Shown: positions 26,263 to 35,553, counted from the stretch's first letter. The stretch: 64,000 nucleotides of DNA from Tildeniella nuda ZEHNDER 1965/U140 (GCA_019358895.1 JAHHIG010000001.1:434001-498000); one strand, 5' to 3'. Notes: generated by a model not told the origin, from the letters alone. A program made the numbers and translations.

Positions 26263-28137
26263 TCAACAAAAACTACCGTCCATTTGCAAGAGTGATGGAG
26301 TCGTTAAGTAGCCGATGAAGTGATCCTGCCCTCTTTTCTGGCAAAGGGCAGCAAAGATCGTCATTGCCATACAGTTTAGTAACTTCTTTGTTACGTTAAT
26401 ACTTGTTTCGTTAGCGCTGCCAGCCTGGTGAAACAGCTCAACAAGGCGCGTTGGAGCAAACAGCGGCGGAGCCATATCAAAATAGTGGTCGCAAAACTCT
26501 GGAAAAATTTGCACCAGCAGTTGATACATCAATTGATGGATTGAGGAGAGATCGGTGGCGGCATAAAAGAATCCAGACTTCGATCGCCGCGCAAACGGTT
26601 CTGGTAAACATTGCTGCGCCACTCGTCGAATAATGGCTTTATCCCACAGCAATTCTGCCTGATACTGCGGTGGAATCGATGCCAGCAGTTCCACCAGGCG
26701 GTGATCTAGAAACGGTACGCGAGCCTCAATTCCCTGACTAGAAGACGTTCGGTCTTCATGCCAGAGATTATGAGACTGCAAGTGCATGATTCGACGCAGC
26801 ATTTCTCCATGAAACAGGGTGCCGTTAAGGGGTCTGGGTGAAACAGGTAGTGCAACCCTTCCCTCTAACCAGGGCAACCATGACTCTGGCACATTACGTT
26901 CTGCAAAAAAGGGAGTCAACGTGCTGTGCTGCAAGTCATTCAGATATCCCTGCCAGTCTGTAGCGGGTGACTGTACCGGGTTGGAGTATCCACCCGCAAA
27001 CTCATCGGCTCCCTGTCCCAGCAGCATCACTTTCAACTCAGGATAAACCGTTTTGGCATAGCGATGCAGCTCGTGTTTAAAGAACCATTCCAGATCGAAT
27101 CTGGGAGAGTCCATCATCCAAACAAAATACTCAAACTGAGCGAGTGAAAAATCAAGTTGCGGAATGAGTTGATGGTGATCAAACAAAACCGGATGGAAGG
27201 GAAGTTGCAAATGGTTTGCAACCTGTTGAGCGGCGATCGCATCTCCAGCAGCAATGGTGCATGGCTCAATGACTGTAAAGCACTTGAGATCCGGGTTGAG
27301 TTTAGCGGCAACTGCCGCGATCGCCGATGAATCCACGCCACCACTCAAAAAAATGCCCATTGGTACATCACTCATCAGGCGCTTCTGGACGCTATCGGCA
27401 AACAACTCGCCATACTGGGCAACGTAGTCATCAGGAGACGCATATACGGCTCGATCGTCCGTCACAAAATGTTGCTCAAGTGACCAATAGTTGATTGGCT
27501 TCAGTGCTTCAGACTGGTCGTAAAGAAGGTAGTGACCAGCCGCTAGGAGATGAATGCCTTGCACATAGCTGGATTGTGGAATCGGTGTTTTTAAATCCCA
27601 CCAGTTAGGGCGGTTGGGGCAAGCCGGATGAACCAGCAAGGCTTTTAGTTCAGACCCAAAGATCAGTTGCGAACCCACCTGACTGTAATAGAGCGGTTTA
27701 ATGCCCAGACGATCGCGGGCTAAAAAAAGTTGTTGCTTAGTCGTATCCCAAAGGGCGATCGCAAACATGCCATTCAGCAGATTCAGGGCATCTGCACCTC
27801 GTTCTTCATACAAATGCAGCACAATCTCGGCATCTGATCGTGTGCGAAAGGTATGGGGTTCTCGCAGGTGCGATCGCAACTCCCAATGGTTGTAAATTTC
27901 CCCATTCACCGCTACAAAAAGCGTGCCAGCCTCATTCCAGATCGGCTGCTGTCCACCGGGCAGATCGACGATCGCCAACCGCCGGAAGACAAATGAGAGT
28001 GTGCCATCATCGAAGCACTGCTCATCATCGGGTCCTCGACGAGCGAGTTGCTCACCCATTGCGTTGAGTACGTGCGATCGTTCGGGGCGAGGCAAGGTCT
28101 GGTGATGAAAATTAACAAATCCAGCAAAGCCGCACAT
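26263..28137 (-). CDS. asnB: asparagine synthetase (glutamine-hydrolysing), class II
   Basis: 624 aa. Cys2 after the initiator Met (MCGFAGFVNF) is the Ntn nucleophile of the glutaminase domain, with RRGPDDEQ and AVNGEIYNH. The synthetase domain has the ATP pyrophosphatase motif FLSGGVDSSAIAAVAA near 260-275, LGQGADEFAGGYSNP and ARVPFLDHRLVELL. All catalytic motifs are intact, so ordinary Asp-to-Asn conversion is the default reading. It is the first gene downstream of the leader-peptide gene at 28365-28547 on the same strand, 227 bp away. Asn-synthetase folds also act on peptides (lasso cyclases), but no lasso protease is nearby. Confidence 0.9.
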   Translation of the reverse strand: MCGFAGFVNFHHQTLPRPERSHVLNAMGEQLARRGPDDEQCFDDGTLSFVFRRLAIVDLPGGQQPIWNEAGTLFVAVNGEIYNHWELRSHLREPHTFRTRSDAEIVLHLYEERGADALNLLNGMFAIALWDTTKQQLFLARDRLGIKPLYYSQVGSQLIFGSELKALLVHPACPNRPNWWDLKTPIPQSSYVQGIHLLAAGHYLLYDQSEALKPINYWSLEQHFVTDDRAVYASPDDYVAQYGELFADSVQKRLMSDVPMGIFLSGGVDSSAIAAVAAKLNPDLKCFTVIEPCTIAAGDAIAAQQVANHLQLPFHPVLFDHHQLIPQLDFSLAQFEYFVWMMDSPRFDLEWFFKHELHRYAKTVYPELKVMLLGQGADEFAGGYSNPVQSPATDWQGYLNDLQHSTLTPFFAERNVPESWLPWLEGRVALPVSPRPLNGTLFHGEMLRRIMHLQSHNLWHEDRTSSSQGIEARVPFLDHRLVELLASIPPQYQAELLWDKAIIRRVAQQCLPEPFARRSKSGFFYAATDLSSIHQLMYQLLVQIFPEFCDHYFDMAPPLFAPTRLVELFHQAGSANETSINVTKKLLNCMAMTIFAALCQKRGQDHFIGYLTTPSLLQMDGSFC

Positions 28138-28364
28138 ACGAGTGGCACCTTGATCAGCGCTTGAATCAAAACCTCAATAAAAATAGTCGCAACCTGAAAC
28201 GATCGCGACTACTGATGTCAAAGATGAACTTAAACAAATTTTAAGCCTTGCACTCAGCTCTACAGCCTAGGCTAATCAGCGTAGCCTCTACCCATTCTCT
28301 AATTTGCTCAAAAGACTGGAGCCATTGCACGTGCGACTTTACAGAGAACTGGGTTTAGCTCTAA

Positions 28365-28547
28365 TTAATTACTTTGATCGCCTCGAGCCGGACCTGCTCC
28401 AGCGACATTCTCTAGTTCTTCTTCAGACAGTTCGACGGACTCATTCTCTTGCTTAAGTGAGTCTAACTTTGTTTCTTCAGTCTTTTTGGCATCTGTTGCC
28501 TTTTCCTTTGTTGCCTTTTCATTCGTTGCTTGCTCGTTCGTCGTCAT
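28365..28547 (-). CDS. small leader-type peptide, candidate RiPP/bacteriocin precursor
   Basis: 60 aa from an ATG with GGAG nine bases upstream. The first 40 residues are highly charged with near-repeats (ATNEKATKEKATDA). The leader end ELSEEELENVAGA matches the L-S-x-E-E-L-x-x-V-x-G-G/A double-glycine-type motif processed by C39 peptidases. Cleavage after GA would release the nine-residue core GPARGDQSN, which has no Cys and one Ser, so thioether or thiazole chemistry is unlikely. The gene is divergent from the TpsA gene and lies upstream of asnB. The export candidate is the C39 transporter at 55.6 kb. This is a family-motif call, not a known peptide. Confidence 0.72.
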   Translation of the reverse strand: MTTNEQATNEKATKEKATDAKKTEETKLDSLKQENESVELSEEELENVAGAGPARGDQSN

Positions 28548-28612
28548 CGCTCGATCTCCGGGAATCCTGAGTGTATATCGGGCATTATACTACCCACATA
28601 TAGAACTTGCCA

Positions 28613-31183
28613 ATGATGCAAGCTACCTCTATGACGCAGCGAAAGGGTCAATTCAGCGTTCCTTCTAACCATGACGGTGACATTACAAATGGTAAAAATC
28701 TAGCAAGTGAAATCACGGATAAAGCCATCACTTCTTGCCTGTTTGCGGTTGTGCTTACCCTTGCTGCGATCGACCCTGCAAAAGCTCAAATCGCAGGGGA
28801 TACAACCTTGCCCATCGGGGAGCGATCGCAGGTTTCTGGCGATCCCAACATTCAGATTGATGGCGGCGCACAGCGAGGCAGTAACCTGTTCCACAGCTTT
28901 AGCCAGTTCTCCGTACCGACAGGCGGGTCTGCCTTTTTTAACAATGCGATCGATGTGCAAAACATCTTCAGCCGCATCACGGGTGGATCAAGCTCAACGA
29001 TCGATGGTCTCCTTCGCACCAACGGCACTGCCAGCCTGTTTCTGCTCAACCCCAACGGCATTTTGTTTGGACCCAATGCCAGCCTGCAAATTGGCGGTTC
29101 CTTTCTTGCCACCACTGGTAGCAGCATACGGTTTGCGGATGGGACTGAGTTCAGCGCCACGGCTCCAACGACTCCAGTGCTGACGGTGAGTGTTCCCATT
29201 GGAGTCCAATTCGGCAGCAACCCTGGCAGCATTCGTGTGAGCGGATCAGATCTCCAGAAAGCGGGCAATACCATCGGTCTACTGGGCGGCGATCTGACCA
29301 TTGAAGGGGGAATCCGTGGGCTAGAAGGAAATGATCTTGTGGCAGCGCCCAGCGGTCGGGTTGAACTAGGGAGTGTGGCAGGAAATAGCGTTGTCAGCCT
29401 AACGTTTGCCGATCGTGGGTTCACCCTGGGATACGGTCAAGTCAACACCTTTCAAACCATCCAGCTTCTGCAAAACTCTATCGTTTCTGCCAATGATGGT
29501 GGAGACATTCAGGTACAGGGGAAGCAAGTGCAACTGGCAGGTGGTTCGCAGATTGCCACTGTCAATACGGCAAGTTCACTGCTACCCGGTGGCATGTTGA
29601 CGATTAACGCTTCTGAATCGGTTGAACTGTTGGGAACAGGCGTTTACACTGGTTTTGGAGAATTCCCAACCGGTGTGTTCAATCAGACTACAGGGGCTAG
29701 CACTGCCGGAACACTCACTATCAATACGAAGCAGTTACTGGTTCGAGACGGGGCATTCATCTCTGCGTCTACAAGCGGAGCGGGACAGGGCGGAAATTTA
29801 ACGGTGAATGCGTTCAACTTAGTGACAGTAAGTGGCGTTTCGGCTACCGACTCAACCCTTTTTAGTGGCATCTCTGTAGCCTCTAATGCCTCTGGCACTG
29901 GGAATGCAGGCAATTTAGTCATCAACACAGGCAATCTGAGTGTGAGTGGCGGCGGACAAATCAGCGCGACGACCTTTGGCAGTGGAACGGGTGGCGACCT
30001 GACCGTGAATGCCTCCGCTGTTCAGCTCACAGGCGGTAGTACCAGCCAGGTCAACGGTTTGTTTGCGCGGGTGGGCAGTGTGACAGGCAATAACACGCGG
30101 GCAACCGGGCAAGGGGGCAACCTGACCATCAATACCGATACGCTCGTGGTGCAGAATGGATCACAAGTTTCAACAGGCACGTCTGGTTCTGGGCAGGCAG
30201 GGAATTTAATCGTGAATGCGGCTGAATCGGTGGAGGTGACGGGACGTTCTCTGAGCGATCGCAGTCTCAGCCTCCTCTCTGCTGGCTCGACCAGTGCTGG
30301 AGCCGCAGGTAACCTTTCGGTGTTTACAGATAAACTCACGGTGCAGGATGGAGGAGAAATCATTGTCAGCGGTACAGGCACAGGTGTAGCTGGCGACCTG
30401 CAAATTACTGCCCCGTTGATTCTGCTCAATAATCAAGGGCTGTTGGCGGCAGAAACGAAGGCAGGGCAAGGCAACATCACCCTGACCACCAGTGATTTGC
30501 GCCTGCGTCGTAATAGTCTGATCAGCACCAATGCCACAGGAAGCGCGACGGGCGGTAACATCACCATCAACACTGATACGTTAGTTGCCCTGGAAAACAG
30601 TGATATCACCGCCAATTCCCAGGAAAGCTTTGGGGGCAGGGTCGTTATTGATGCACAGGCGATCTTTGGCACCCAGTTTCGGACACAACTTACGCCAGAG
30701 AGCGATATTACGGCAACCTCTGCCTTGGGCGCTCAGTTTAGTGGTTTAGTCACGATTCAGACTCCAGGCATTGACCCCAGCCAGGGGTTAGTGCAGCTTC
30801 AGACGGCGATCGTTGACCTGAGCAAACTGGTTGTGCAGGCTTGTTCATCGGGCGTGCAGCAGGCGGCGGGTGAGTTTGTTATTACTGGTCGCGGTGGCTT
30901 ACCGCCCAGCCCTACCGATGCCACAGGTGAGGATGGGGTGCTGGTTGATCTGGGGCAACCGTTGGGCGATCGCCCAACTTCTGCTCCAGCAATGCCTTCC
31001 TCTAACCAATCGATCCGCAACGCCAACTACGCCAATGGGGAGACTCCAATCGCCCCACTGGTGCAAGCCCAGGGATGGCTTGTCAACTCGAAGGGCAATG
31101 TCGTGCTGTTGGCTCAGTCTCCTACCGCAACGACTCAAGCAGTCCCCTGGATGGCTTCTAAGCCTGAGTGCAAGGTTCGTTGA
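28613..31183 (+). CDS. filamentous-haemagglutinin-type (TpsA) secreted protein
   Basis: About 856 aa from tandem ATGs at 28613/28616; the TTG at 28607 is a less likely start. A long signal peptide ends PAKAQ near residue 60. The TPS domain follows: IQIDGGAQRGSNLFHSFSQF, FLLNPNGILFGPNASL and GGSFLATTG, with the N-P-N-G-I haemagglutination-activity motif. Beta-helix repeats of the GTLTIN/NLTVN type continue to about residue 720. The C-terminus has KLVVQACSS and FVITGRGGLPPSP, the cyanobacterial FHA ending. It should be secreted by a TpsB protein, but none adjoins it. It is divergent from the leader-peptide gene, with 65 bp between starts. Confidence 0.93.
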   Translation: MMQATSMTQRKGQFSVPSNHDGDITNGKNLASEITDKAITSCLFAVVLTLAAIDPAKAQIAGDTTLPIGERSQVSGDPNIQIDGGAQRGSNLFHSFSQFSVPTGGSAFFNNAIDVQNIFSRITGGSSSTIDGLLRTNGTASLFLLNPNGILFGPNASLQIGGSFLATTGSSIRFADGTEFSATAPTTPVLTVSVPIGVQFGSNPGSIRVSGSDLQKAGNTIGLLGGDLTIEGGIRGLEGNDLVAAPSGRVELGSVAGNSVVSLTFADRGFTLGYGQVNTFQTIQLLQNSIVSANDGGDIQVQGKQVQLAGGSQIATVNTASSLLPGGMLTINASESVELLGTGVYTGFGEFPTGVFNQTTGASTAGTLTINTKQLLVRDGAFISASTSGAGQGGNLTVNAFNLVTVSGVSATDSTLFSGISVASNASGTGNAGNLVINTGNLSVSGGGQISATTFGSGTGGDLTVNASAVQLTGGSTSQVNGLFARVGSVTGNNTRATGQGGNLTINTDTLVVQNGSQVSTGTSGSGQAGNLIVNAAESVEVTGRSLSDRSLSLLSAGSTSAGAAGNLSVFTDKLTVQDGGEIIVSGTGTGVAGDLQITAPLILLNNQGLLAAETKAGQGNITLTTSDLRLRRNSLISTNATGSATGGNITINTDTLVALENSDITANSQESFGGRVVIDAQAIFGTQFRTQLTPESDITATSALGAQFSGLVTIQTPGIDPSQGLVQLQTAIVDLSKLVVQACSSGVQQAAGEFVITGRGGLPPSPTDATGEDGVLVDLGQPLGDRPTSAPAMPSSNQSIRNANYANGETPIAPLVQAQGWLVNSKGNVVLLAQSPTATTQAVPWMASKPECKVR

Positions 31184-31314
31184 ATGGATGATGGCGATCG
31201 ACACGAAGCGTAGTGTAGCAAAAAAGCTGTCAGAAAAAATTCCGTCCTCCAGACAGATAGTTTTCAGAGCGAGAATGACCATACTAAGCATGAAGTCTAC
31301 TCGATCGAAAAGCC

Positions 31315-31521
31315 GTGTCTGAAGAAGAAAACCAGTCCGTGGATAGGGACGAACTTTCAGAAGAGGAGTTGAAGCAAATCAAAGCAACTCCCCGTTATGA
31401 GCACAGTTGGCGGCATTCTGGAGTTACTCCAGTGGTTCGCCCCCAAACGGTTAACGCTGACCCTGCCAATTCTGGATGTCTTCTAGAAAACAGAGCATTC
31501 CTTCCTCATCCTTTAGTTTAA
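31315..31521 (+). CDS. second small leader-like peptide, 68 aa
   Basis: Read from a GTG at 31315, the only start after an in-frame TGA 24 bp upstream; the ribosome binding site is weak. The N-terminus SEEENQSVDRDELSEEELKQ mirrors the QENESVELSEEELEN stretch of the peptide at 28365, but the double glycine is lost (QIKATPRYEH). The following ~45 residues are Pro/Val/His-containing with one Cys (NSGCLLENR). It follows the TpsA gene by 131 bp in the same orientation. It could be a diverged precursor peptide or a decaying copy. Confidence 0.5.
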   Translation: MSEEENQSVDRDELSEEELKQIKATPRYEHSWRHSGVTPVVRPQTVNADPANSGCLLENRAFLPHPLV

Positions 31522-31731
31522 ACTCCCTGACACGATGGTTGTGTATCAGTTCGCTTCAGATACTGCATTTGTTGAGTCAGTAGAAACACGGATTTTTGCG
31601 TATCTTTAACCCATCCTGAACTAGAATTTAGGCTAAGCGCTTAAGTCGGCACCGGATTATCATGCTCGTTAAGCGTTGGATAATCAGCTTGTTGGCTATT
31701 TCTATTATTCTTTAAGCGTACTTCACCGTTA

Positions 31732-32706
31732 ATGCACGTCAAACTTTGGGGAACTCGTGGTTCCTTACCGACCCCTCAGGCTCCAGAGCAAATCGAAGCT
31801 CGGATCAAAGGTTTGTTTCAAGGCTTCTTTGCGGCGGGGCATCAGCAAGCATCTGAGGTTGACGATTATTTAGCTAAACTTCCCGCTGATCGCTTTGGGG
31901 GCTATGGGGGTGAGACGCTGTGTGTGGAAGTATCCACCAGCCAACAGCGACTGATTATTGATGGTGGTAGTGGAATGCGATCGCTCGGCTACGAGTTGGC
32001 AAAAGGAGCCAGTGGACACGGTCAGGGGGAATTGCACATCCTCTTTACCCACTTCCACTGGGATCACCTCTCAGGCTTGCCCTTCTTCCTGCCACTGTTC
32101 ATTCCGGGCAACAAAATTCATGTGTATGCGGTGCAACCAGACCTACCAGAGGTCTTCCGCACCCTGTTTAAAAAGCCCTATTTCCCGGTGCCTCTGGAAA
32201 AGATTGATGCGGAGATTGAATACCACCAGCTCATGCCCCGACAGCCCGTTACGTTTGATGATCTTACGGTGACACCGTACCAGTTAGATCACCCCGATCC
32301 GTGCTGGGGCTACAGGTTTGAAGCGGGTGGCAAGGTGCTCTCTTACTGCGTTGATAACGAAATTCAGCGCGTTTCTCGTGAAGATCTGGGGTTGGATTTG
32401 CCGCTGTATCAAAATGTCGATTTAATGATTATCGATGCACAGTACACGCTGCTAGAGGCAACAGAGAAGATTAATTGGGGACATGGTGCGGCACCCGATG
32501 GGCTAGAAATTGCGATGCGGGAAGGGATCAAACAGGTGTTATTTGTGCATCATGATCCAGCAGCATCCGATGCCAAAGTTGCCGCCGCAGAATGGCAGGC
32601 ACGGTGCTTTTACGAGAAACAACTTCAAATGATACATCGTTCACCACACAAATTGCATGAATTAACGTGGTCGTTTGCGAGAGATGGCATGACGATCGCA
32701 CTCTAA
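31732..32706 (+). CDS. metallo-beta-lactamase-fold hydrolase
   Basis: 324 aa from an ATG. It opens MHVKLWGTRGSLPTPQAPEQ, as in MBL proteins related to RNase Z/PhnP-like phosphodiesterases. The zinc motif is FTHFHWDHLSGLPFF (HxHxDH type) near residues 107-121. Further metal positions lie in YQLDHPDPCWGY (His), IIDAQYTL (Asp) and VLFVHHDPAASD (His). An insertion of about 35 residues, which includes EVDDYLAKL, follows the first strand. The substrate is unknown; phosphodiesters are plausible. The gene ends 5 bp from the convergent amylase stop. Confidence 0.88.
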   Translation: MHVKLWGTRGSLPTPQAPEQIEARIKGLFQGFFAAGHQQASEVDDYLAKLPADRFGGYGGETLCVEVSTSQQRLIIDGGSGMRSLGYELAKGASGHGQGELHILFTHFHWDHLSGLPFFLPLFIPGNKIHVYAVQPDLPEVFRTLFKKPYFPVPLEKIDAEIEYHQLMPRQPVTFDDLTVTPYQLDHPDPCWGYRFEAGGKVLSYCVDNEIQRVSREDLGLDLPLYQNVDLMIIDAQYTLLEATEKINWGHGAAPDGLEIAMREGIKQVLFVHHDPAASDAKVAAAEWQARCFYEKQLQMIHRSPHKLHELTWSFARDGMTIAL

Positions 32707-32711
32707 CCCGC

Positions 32712-34613
32712 CTAATATGCCCACCGATCGCGCCATTTGATGGTGCCTTGATTCACTAAAATCCAGCGACGGCAGACGAGATTTTCGTACAGTGGTGGTT
32801 GATTCGCGCGCCACATTGCGTACTTATAGGCGATCGGTTTGCCAGCCGTTTCATGCAACGCAATCTCACCAAACCAGGTGCCAGGGTTAATATATTCCAG
32901 TGCATACGCCTTGCTAATTTCCCAATTGCCCAACTCCGGGCAATCGCCAATCACAACCACAGTATCGCCTGGTTGGGTTTTGATGCCATTCAACTGCACC
33001 CGCACAATCACTTGCCCCTTCACACGTTCCCCAATGTAGCTGAGGACGATCGCTTCCTTCTCTCCCAATTGCAGCCCCGATAGTTTGCCATCTTTAACCT
33101 CAAAGCGGCGATGCGTCAGGATGCAGTTATAGTCTCCGTCTTCCAGCTCGGTAGAGGGCACATCGATCGCGATCGCCTGTCCTTTGTTCATTGCCACAAA
33201 ACAGCGAGAATCCCGATAGCGTCGCACGTAGCAATAGATATCCGGGGTAATGTATTTCTGGACTTGACTCCCCAACGATACCGATGGATTCAACCGTCGC
33301 AGTTTAGAAAACAACTGTAAGTCTTGACAAATCTGAGTGTCAGTATCCCACCGTTCCATCATGGGACGGTTATAAGGGTCATTGCCGCCGTTAGTGTCGT
33401 TGTGGAGATACTGCTCGGTGCCATAGTACAGGCACGGAATCCCGCGAGAGGTCATGATCAGGTTGATGGCTAACCGCAGAATATCTGGGTCAGCGTTCAA
33501 GCTTTGGAAGCGCGGCATATCATGATTATCAATAAAGGTAATCAACTCAGTTGCCGTGTCGTAGAGGTAATCCAGATCCAGGATTTTTTGAATGAGGTGA
33601 AAGCCACCTTCGCTGCCTTTGGCTAACGCTGCCCGGATTGCCTCACAGAAACCAAAGTCCAAAATTGACATCCCAGACTTATTGGCAAAGTTCACCGAGC
33701 CGTGATCCCACGGCTTGCTAAAGCCCCATTCGCCAAAGATAAAGATCGATGGTTTATGGGTTTGCAGATCTGCCGTGAACTCTTGCCAAAACCAGATGGG
33801 CATGTGTTTCACGGTATCGACGCGTAAAGCATCAACGCCCCGATCGAGCCATAGTTTGATGGCAGTTTTGATGTAATGACGAAAATCAGGGTTGCTTTCG
33901 TTGAAGTCTGCTAGTCCCGCCATTTCACAGTTTTCTAGCTGCCACTGGTCTTCCCAATCGGTTACTTCTCCATTGTGGTGATACCAGTTGTTTGTATCGT
34001 GATGAAAATCAGCGATTAAAACACCGTCATCATAGAGCCTACCTTTATGCCCACCGACATCCGGGCTGCTGTGGTTACACACAATATCGAGAATGAGCTT
34101 CATGCCCCGATCGTGCATTTCAGTGACTAATTGATCAAACACCGCACAGGTAAACAGCGAGGTTTCCTCATCTTTAGCGACAAAACGAGGATTAATCCGC
34201 TTAAAGTCTTTCGTCCAGTAGCCGTGCATGGCGGCGAATTCAAACTGCAATTCTTCCACCTGCTCAAAGATGGGAGAGATCCAGATGGCTGTAATGCCTA
34301 ATGCCTTTAAGTAGTCCAGTTTGTGAATAATCCCTTGCAAGTCGCCGCCCCAGTATTTGCCCCATTTTTGCCGAGTGGGATCATATAGGTTTGGGTTTGG
34401 TCCGGCATTGTTGCTGGAATCACCATCATGAAAGCGATCGATAATGATGAAATAAATGGTTTCCTGCCGAAACTCGATCGCTCTGGTAAAGAGAAACTCA
34501 ATCTCGGCATCAATAACAGGCTTAATTTCGTCCGCATGAAAGCCAGCCGCCGCTTTTGCCGCAACGACTTCACCGTGGGGCTGTAGTGAAGAGTCTTGCA
34601 TCATGTTAACCAT
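32712..34613 (-). CDS. GH13 alpha-amylase family enzyme with C-terminal CBM20
   Basis: 633 aa. Catalytic regions are visible: ILDIVCNHSSPD (region I), GVDALRVDTVKHMP with the Asp nucleophile (II), IFIFGEWGFSKP with the acid/base Glu (III) and ITFIDNHDMPRF (IV). The last ~95 residues, GQVIVRVQLNGIKTQPGDTVVV and GDCPELGNWE with paired Trp residues, are a CBM20 starch-binding domain. No signal peptide is present, so glycogen is the likely cytoplasmic substrate. It is the last gene of the leftward run AGE-STAS-GlgX-STAS-RsbW-amylase. Confidence 0.92.
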   Translation of the reverse strand: MVNMMQDSSLQPHGEVVAAKAAAGFHADEIKPVIDAEIEFLFTRAIEFRQETIYFIIIDRFHDGDSSNNAGPNPNLYDPTRQKWGKYWGGDLQGIIHKLDYLKALGITAIWISPIFEQVEELQFEFAAMHGYWTKDFKRINPRFVAKDEETSLFTCAVFDQLVTEMHDRGMKLILDIVCNHSSPDVGGHKGRLYDDGVLIADFHHDTNNWYHHNGEVTDWEDQWQLENCEMAGLADFNESNPDFRHYIKTAIKLWLDRGVDALRVDTVKHMPIWFWQEFTADLQTHKPSIFIFGEWGFSKPWDHGSVNFANKSGMSILDFGFCEAIRAALAKGSEGGFHLIQKILDLDYLYDTATELITFIDNHDMPRFQSLNADPDILRLAINLIMTSRGIPCLYYGTEQYLHNDTNGGNDPYNRPMMERWDTDTQICQDLQLFSKLRRLNPSVSLGSQVQKYITPDIYCYVRRYRDSRCFVAMNKGQAIAIDVPSTELEDGDYNCILTHRRFEVKDGKLSGLQLGEKEAIVLSYIGERVKGQVIVRVQLNGIKTQPGDTVVVIGDCPELGNWEISKAYALEYINPGTWFGEIALHETAGKPIAYKYAMWRANQPPLYENLVCRRWILVNQGTIKWRDRWAY

Positions 34614-34641
34614 TTGCTCTGATAAATTACTTCTGAAGGCA

Positions 34642-34674
34642 AGATCCCCGACTTCTCAAAGAAGTCGGGGATCT
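34642..34674. repeat. perfect 15-bp palindrome, hairpin with 3-nt loop
   Basis: AGATCCCCGACTTCT and its exact complement flank CAA, between the RsbW-type and amylase genes. It could attenuate read-through, but no U-tract follows. The core CCGACTTCT recurs in the inverted repeat at 37734-37797, so it belongs to a dispersed palindrome family. Confidence 0.85.
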
Positions 34675-34686
34675 AAACAGCTAATT

Positions 34687-35103
34687 TCAGCGATTCATCA
34701 CAAATGTGTTGCGATTGCGATCGCCATCTCGTTCATAGATAAACTTATCAACGCCCTGAAGTGCCAGATAGATGCCCAAACCACCGACCTGCCGTTGTTC
34801 AAGGGGAAGTTTCAATGCATCTTCTTCAGGCAGTAAATGCTGGTGTGGATCGTAGGCTGCGCCAGTATCTTCAATGCCAAACGTGAGTGCCTTTTCATCC
34901 ACGTCGAACGTTAAGTCCAATACCCCTTCAAGCCCTGCTTCCTCATAGCCATGCACAATCACATTCGTAGCAATTTCATCGACAGCCAAGCGGAGACGGT
35001 AAGACGCTTTTTTATCCAGCCCCGCCGTCGCTGCTGCCGTTTTGATAAAGTCTGCGATCGCGCTTAACGAATCGAGCGTACCGGGTACAGTAAGAGATTG
35101 CAT
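34687..35103 (-). CDS. RsbW/SpoIIAB-type anti-sigma regulatory factor (serine kinase)
   Basis: 138 aa from the ATG at 35103. It is a GHKL/HATPase_c domain with the N box RLAVDEIATNVIVHGYEE near residues 50-67, the G1 box FGIEDTGAAYDP, and the G2 box VGGLGIYLALQ. Such kinases phosphorylate STAS antagonists and sequester a sigma factor or another target. The two STAS genes in the same run (35218 and 37823) are natural partners. The protein may control the glycogen genes themselves or an unlinked output, and no sigma factor gene is in the window. Confidence 0.9.
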   Translation of the reverse strand: MQSLTVPGTLDSLSAIADFIKTAAATAGLDKKASYRLRLAVDEIATNVIVHGYEEAGLEGVLDLTFDVDEKALTFGIEDTGAAYDPHQHLLPEEDALKLPLEQRQVGGLGIYLALQGVDKFIYERDGDRNRNTFVMNR

Positions 35104-35217
35104 AGTCAAGTGACTCCGTTGTGGGGTCGATGAGTGGGATGAGCGGATGAGTCATGCCTCTACTCGTCTACTCATCTCCCATCCACATCACTGATATAAG
35201 CCGTTTAGCATGATGGA

Positions 35218-35553
35218 TCAAGTGGTCTCAATGGCTGACTCATCATCAACGACAAACACACTATTGACGAAGCCTGTTTTGGTGAGGGTATCCAGTACTG
35301 TCTCTTGTGCGCCCACCACATATAGATCAGTATCCAGTCCAATTTTTTGCTTCGCGTAGATCAGCACCCGTAAGCCTGCACTTGCCATATATTCCAGGTC
35401 TTGCAGCAGTAATACCAGGCGTTTGACGTTCAAACTGGCTACTTTTTCCACTTCTTCCTTAAAGATTGGTGCCGTGCTTGCATCCAATTCTCCAACCAGA
35501 GTGATTTTGGCGGTGTCTGCGGTAGTGGTATCTAGAACGGCGGTGAGAGACAT
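35218..35553 (-). CDS. STAS-domain anti-sigma factor antagonist
   Basis: 111 aa, a single STAS domain. Strand LVGELDASTAPIFKEEVEK and the loop DLEYMASAGLRVLIYAKQK carry the conserved serine (ASAGLR) that RsbW-like kinases phosphorylate. It sits between glgX (39 bp upstream) and the RsbW-type gene (114 bp downstream), a typical antagonist-kinase pair. Confidence 0.9.
   Translation of the reverse strand: MSLTAVLDTTTADTAKITLVGELDASTAPIFKEEVEKVASLNVKRLVLLLQDLEYMASAGLRVLIYAKQKIGLDTDLYVVGAQETVLDTLTKTGFVNSVFVVDDESAIETT

Noticed and set aside
26263-28547. Lasso peptide cluster (asparagine-synthetase-like cyclase plus precursor)
   Set aside because: The enzyme has a full glutaminase domain with Cys2, there is no leader protease or RRE protein, and the nine-residue core is too short with no suitable ring-and-tail layout.
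28852-29424. 190-codon frame opposite the TpsA gene
   Set aside because: The repetitive Gly/Ser/Asn-rich TpsA coding sequence leaves the opposite strand open; the peptide is Pro/Arg-rich low complexity.
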